Notes under the pieces: model-generated
What the model was told of the DNA's origin: nothing
What the model saw: the letters and a program-made list of their open reading frames with translations, nothing else
The model's database searches: none
Shown: positions 60,808 to 64,000 of the stretch, one piece after another
Layout: every line of letters starts with the position of its first letter
Numbering within the stretch: the stretch's first letter is position 1
Translations under genes and position numbers: made by a program
Assembly: GCA_964387685.1 (NCBI GenBank)
Contig: CAYLXK010000011.1
Span: forward strand, 110,945-174,944
Direction of reading: 5' to 3'
Length of the DNA stretch: 64,000 nucleotides
From: Bryobacter sp964387685
GTDB taxonomy: Bacteria; Acidobacteriota; Terriglobia; Bryobacterales; Bryobacteraceae

Positions 60808-60924
60808 TCCTTTATCGAGGCTAGCAGCCGACGCCTGCCTCCTGTGGGAAATAAAAATTTGTCCCCTCTCCAGGTGCAAGCCTAGTGTTTTCAGCGCGCG
60901 GCTTTTCTCGCCTCCCACGCCGCG

Positions 60925-61548
60925 TTGACGCTGCCCTACGCGCGGTTTACGCTGAAGGGAGAGGGTCCTTACGCAGTGAACCGCTTCCCGCCATCCCGGC
61001 ACTTTCTTTACATGGGTTGCGTCGCGCTTGTATTAGGCGCCATGTCGGGCTGGGTGGCTTGGCAATGGTGGCCCGCGTCGATCCCTTCCGCACTCTTTGT
61101 CTTTAGTGCTCTCTTCCTCTTCTGGATCGGCGCCCATTCTCCCATTGAGGTCACTGACCGCGAAATCACCGTCGGTCGCCATAGCGTCGCCTGGAGCTCC
61201 ATCACCCGCATCGAAACCACCGGCTGGCTCACGCCCCTCGTTCTACGCCTCACCATGGATTCCGGTAAGCGCCTCCATGTCGTATATGCCGGCGACCTCG
61301 AAAGCTCCGGCCGCTTGAAAGAAATCGTTTGCCAATGCGCCCCCCACGCGCTTCTGGATGGCCAGCCCCAGCGCCAGCGCCAAGCCACCATTGCCGTGCG
61401 CAACGGCCGTACCGAAAAGCTCGAAAAATACCCCCTCCTTACCGCCAAGGACGAAGCCGAGGTCGAGCGCATGTTCCAGCGCTTACGCGAAGTTGGCCAC
61501 TTGGACCCGCAGCGCTCCGCGCCGAATTCCTCCCCTGAGGACCAGTAA
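60925..61548 (+). CDS. membrane protein with PH-like domain
   Basis: A 207-residue protein with two membrane segments near residues 28-45 and 50-70, then a domain resembling bacterial PH domains (IEVTDREITVGRHSVAWSSITRIE, given as EITVGRHSVAWSSITRIE; LVLRLTMDSGKRLHVVYAG). A Gln/Arg-rich linker and charged C-terminus follow. Start TTG 60925 keeps the PYARFTLKGEG N-terminal strand; GTG 60976 or ATG 61012 are alternatives. Three bases before the YdcF gene; envelope function inferred from context. Confidence 0.72.
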   Translation: MTLPYARFTLKGEGPYAVNRFPPSRHFLYMGCVALVLGAMSGWVAWQWWPASIPSALFVFSALFLFWIGAHSPIEVTDREITVGRHSVAWSSITRIETTGWLTPLVLRLTMDSGKRLHVVYAGDLESSGRLKEIVCQCAPHALLDGQPQRQRQATIAVRNGRTEKLEKYPLLTAKDEAEVERMFQRLREVGHLDPQRSAPNSSPEDQ

Positions 61549-61551
61549 ACC

Positions 61552-62142
61552 TTGCGCAAATTTCGCGCCCTTTTCGCGCTCCTCCTCTTGTTGGCCTTTG
61601 TCCTCTACTTTCAATCCGAAAAAATCCTCTCCGCCGCCGCGTCGTACCTCGTCGTTTCCGAACCGCCTCGCCCCTCCGACGTCATCTTTGTCCTCGCGGG
61701 CGACTTCCAAGGCCGCCGCGTCATGAAAGGCTGCGATTTGGCTCAGGCCAGTATGGCCCCCAAAGTCTGGGTCAGCGGTCCGGATGGCGTCTATGGCCTC
61801 CGGGAGGCCGACCTCGCCATCGCCTTCGCTACCCAGCGCGGCTGTCCCGCCCACTACCTCGAGCCCTTCTACAGCCGCGCCAATTCCACCAAGGACGAGG
61901 CCCTCCTGTTTGCGCAAAAAGCCCGCCAGTCCGGCTACCGCCGCTATCTTCTCGTCACCAGCGACTTCCACACCCGCCGCGCCGCCCGCCTCTTCCGCCG
62001 GGAAGCGCCCGACCTCGAAGCCATCGTCGTCGCCGCCCAGGATTCCGTCTTCGACCCCCATAGTTGGTGGAAAAGCCGCCCCGCTCGCAAAGTCTTTGCC
62101 GGTGAGTGGCTCAAGACCGTCACTGAGTGGTTCGGCATATGA
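61552..62142 (+). CDS. YdcF/SanA-like (DUF218) envelope protein
   Basis: A 196-residue protein with one N-terminal membrane anchor (LFALLLLLAFVLYF) and a DUF218 domain: SDVIFVLAGDFQGRRVM, VWVSGPDG, ANSTKDEALLFAQKA, LLVTSDFHTRRAARLF. DUF218 proteins such as ElyC and SanA affect cell-envelope polysaccharide and antibiotic sensitivity. TTG 61552 is the start and its stop overlaps the ABC gene start by four bases (62139-62142). Confidence 0.88.
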   Translation: MRKFRALFALLLLLAFVLYFQSEKILSAAASYLVVSEPPRPSDVIFVLAGDFQGRRVMKGCDLAQASMAPKVWVSGPDGVYGLREADLAIAFATQRGCPAHYLEPFYSRANSTKDEALLFAQKARQSGYRRYLLVTSDFHTRRAARLFRREAPDLEAIVVAAQDSVFDPHSWWKSRPARKVFAGEWLKTVTEWFGI

Positions 62143-63902
62143 GCGCCGCCGTCTCCTTCCGCCGCGCCGCCGCCATCCTCTGGCCCTACCTGCGCCCTTA
62201 CCGCTACGGCTTCCTCCTTGGCTTCTCCTGCCTCATTCTCAAAGTGGCCGCCGCTACCGTCTCCCCCTTGATTCTGCGCGACGGCTTCGATACCTTGCTG
62301 GCCGGCTTTGACATCGCCAAGCTTTGGAAGTTTGCCGCCCTCCTGGTCTTCACCTCCGCCGTCCGCGGCGTCATGCAGTTCTATATGCGCTGGAAGCTCG
62401 TCAGCATCTCGCGCGACGTCGAGTTCGACCTGCGCAACGATATCTTCGCCCACCTCCTCAAACTGGGACCCGATTTCTACCAATCCATGCGCACCGGCGA
62501 CATCATGGCCCGTTCCACCAACGATCTCAACCAGGTCCGCATGATGCTCGGCCCCGGCGTCATGTACTGGACCGAGACCATGCTCACTACCATCCTGGCG
62601 GTCGGCGTCATGCTCACCGTCGACTGGCAGCTCACCCTCATCGCGCTGATCCCCGCTCCTCTCGTTAGCCTCGCGGTGGTGCACTTCGGCCAAAAAATTC
62701 ATAAGCGCTTTGAAGAAATCCAGAGCCAGTTCTCCGATATCTCCAGCCGCGCCCAGGAAAACCTGAGCGGCGCCCGCATCGTACGCGCCTACGCCCAAGA
62801 AGAAGCGGAAGTCGACAAGTTCGCCGCGCTCAACCGCGATTACATCCGCGCCAACATGGGCCTGGCCCGCGAAACAGGCATCTTCTACCCTCTTCTCCAA
62901 GCTCTGGTCGGCGTCACCTTCCTGCTCGTTCTCTGGGCCGGTGGCTGGCGCCTCTACACGGGCAAAATCACCCTGGGCTCCTTCGTCATGTTCCAGACCT
63001 ACATGGGCTTGCTCATCTGGCCCATGATCGCCTTTGGTTGGGTCATTAACCTCACGCAGCGCGGTACCGCCAGCTTGAAACGCATCCAGGAAATCCTCAC
63101 TGCCCGCCCCAGCATTGCCGCTCCCCCCGCGCCTGCCGCTTTGCCAAATCCCTTGCAAGGCACGCTGGCCTTGGAAAATGTCACCGTGCGCTTCGGCGAC
63201 GTCGTCGCCCTGGACCGCATCAGCCTCCGCATCCCCGGCGGCCAAACCGCCGCCATCGTCGGTCGTACCGGCAGCGGCAAATCGATCCTGCTCCAATTGA
63301 TTCCCCGCCTGCTCGATCCCAGCGAAGGCCGCGTCACCCTCGATGGCGTCGATCTACGCGATCTCGATCCGGAAACTCTCCGCCGCGTCATTGGCTTCGT
63401 TCCCCAGGACACCTTCCTCTTCAGCTCCACGCTGGCGGAAAACATTGCGCTCGGCGCACCCGAAGCCACTCACCACCACATCGCCCAGGCCGCCGAAAAA
63501 GCCGGCCTCGCCTCCGACATTGCGGGCTTCCCCCAGGGCTACGAAACCACCATCGGCGAACGCGGCATCACTCTCTCCGGCGGCCAAAAACAACGCAGCG
63601 CGATCGCCCGCGCCCTGGTCCGCGATCCCGCCATCCTCATCCTCGACGATGCCCTGTCTAGTGTCGACACCGTTACCGAAGAACAAATCCTCCACCATTT
63701 GGCCGAAGTCATGCGCGGCCGCACCGCCCTCTTTGTCTCCCACCGCGTCTCCACCGTCAAAGACGCCGACATCATCTTTGTCCTCGACCATGGCCGCATT
63801 GCCGAACAAGGCACCCATGCCGAACTCTTGTCCAAAGGCGGTTACTATGCCGAGCTCCACCGCCGCCAACTCCTCGAGGAAGAACTCGAGCACGTGGCGT
63901 AG
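62139..63902 (+). CDS. MsbA-like ABC exporter, fused permease and ATPase
   Basis: A 587-residue half-transporter: six membrane segments in residues 15-320 with the coupling region FQTYMGLLIWPMIAFGWVIN, then an ABC ATPase with Walker A GRTGSGKS, signature LSGGQKQRSAIARAL, Walker B ILDDALSSVD and switch His in SHRVSTV. As a homodimer it may flip a lipid such as lipid A precursor, fitting its PH-like and YdcF neighbours. Start ATG 62139 shares ATGA with the YdcF stop. The 98 bp to the window end show no gene. Confidence 0.93.
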   Translation: MSAAVSFRRAAAILWPYLRPYRYGFLLGFSCLILKVAAATVSPLILRDGFDTLLAGFDIAKLWKFAALLVFTSAVRGVMQFYMRWKLVSISRDVEFDLRNDIFAHLLKLGPDFYQSMRTGDIMARSTNDLNQVRMMLGPGVMYWTETMLTTILAVGVMLTVDWQLTLIALIPAPLVSLAVVHFGQKIHKRFEEIQSQFSDISSRAQENLSGARIVRAYAQEEAEVDKFAALNRDYIRANMGLARETGIFYPLLQALVGVTFLLVLWAGGWRLYTGKITLGSFVMFQTYMGLLIWPMIAFGWVINLTQRGTASLKRIQEILTARPSIAAPPAPAALPNPLQGTLALENVTVRFGDVVALDRISLRIPGGQTAAIVGRTGSGKSILLQLIPRLLDPSEGRVTLDGVDLRDLDPETLRRVIGFVPQDTFLFSSTLAENIALGAPEATHHHIAQAAEKAGLASDIAGFPQGYETTIGERGITLSGGQKQRSAIARALVRDPAILILDDALSSVDTVTEEQILHHLAEVMRGRTALFVSHRVSTVKDADIIFVLDHGRIAEQGTHAELLSKGGYYAELHRRQLLEEELEHVA

Positions 63903-64000
63903 GCCTTCTCCGTTCACACCCCCTTTCCCCCTTCTTTTCAACAAGATCCGTCATTTCGCTCCCCCCCGGCCCCTTATCCTAAATGCGTAGGCAGCCCCCG

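Noticed and set aside
61944..63296. Long open frames on the strand opposite real genes, e.g. 61944-63296 (-), 49649-50752 (-), 20595-21785 (+), 39848-40774 (-), 501-1289 (-), 35693-36784 (-).
   Set aside because: Each lies antisense to a gene with clear family motifs and is a by-product of high-GC codon use. None has family motifs of its own.
1..64000. tRNA or rRNA genes, CRISPR arrays, insertion sequences, prophage, attachment sites.
   Set aside because: I read both strands for cloverleaf arms, direct-repeat arrays, transposase motifs and terminal inverted repeats and found none I could support.

Overview
The window is about 64 kb of high-GC, gene-dense bacterial chromosome with no rRNA, tRNA, insertion sequence or CRISPR array that I could see. 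It looks like Acidobacteriota of the Solibacter/Bryobacter type. The main evidence is three adjacent secreted proteins with the Solibacter-type C-terminal domain (TIGR03437), a large TonB-dependent receptor with an N-terminal carboxypeptidase-regulatory-like domain, Tat-exported Gfo/Idh/MocA and GMC-type oxidoreductases, and an ECF sigma/NrsF pair. Genus assignment is inference.

Layout, left part (0-20 kb): the end of murQ, murA and a rhodanese (+); a minus-strand cluster with a PGPGW membrane protein, a periplasmic decaheme cytochrome, a large outer-membrane barrel and a small membrane protein, resembling an MtrA/MtrB electron conduit; PilZ, PP2C phosphatase and thiD (+). A long minus-strand run from 19.7 to 7.6 kb then holds a sigma-54 two-component system, a gamma-glutamylcyclotransferase, the TonB receptor, a complete sulfur-carrier cysteine pathway (cysM, mec, cysO, moeZ), a GH36-like alpha-galactosidase and a GT39-like membrane glycosyltransferase.

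Middle part (20-38 kb): an M15 peptidase, a winged-helix AAA+ ATPase, a Gdh3/GMC dehydrogenase pair, membrane and GT2 glycosyltransferases, YihY, YceI plus a small barrel next to an ECF sigma factor and NrsF, methyltransferases, NfeD with an SPFH protein, an OmpA-type lipoprotein, TfoX and a ferritin-like di-iron protein.

Right part (38-64 kb): a TrmB regulator, a MoxR/BchI-like ATPase with its VWA partner, a NAGPA-type glycosidase, a VirB10/TrbI-like secreted protein, the three TIGR03437 proteins, mutY diverging from uvrA, an operon of ferrochelatase with two PhyH-type oxygenases, a pirin, a housekeeping minus-strand operon (rsmB, rpe, bamD, receiver, yajQ, hydrolase, Q-rich membrane protein), and an envelope operon (PH-like protein, YdcF, MsbA-like ABC exporter).

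Two window-scale properties stand out. The plus strand is G-rich on the left and C-rich on the right whichever strand is coding, which is what a replication terminus near 20-30 kb would give. Genes are also packed with four-base overlaps: twelve start/stop overlaps within operons and five convergent pairs with interleaved stop codons. The best biological leads are the decaheme-porin module, the one-operon CysO pathway with a GG-Arg-Ala tail on the carrier, and the hemH-PhyH-PhyH operon.
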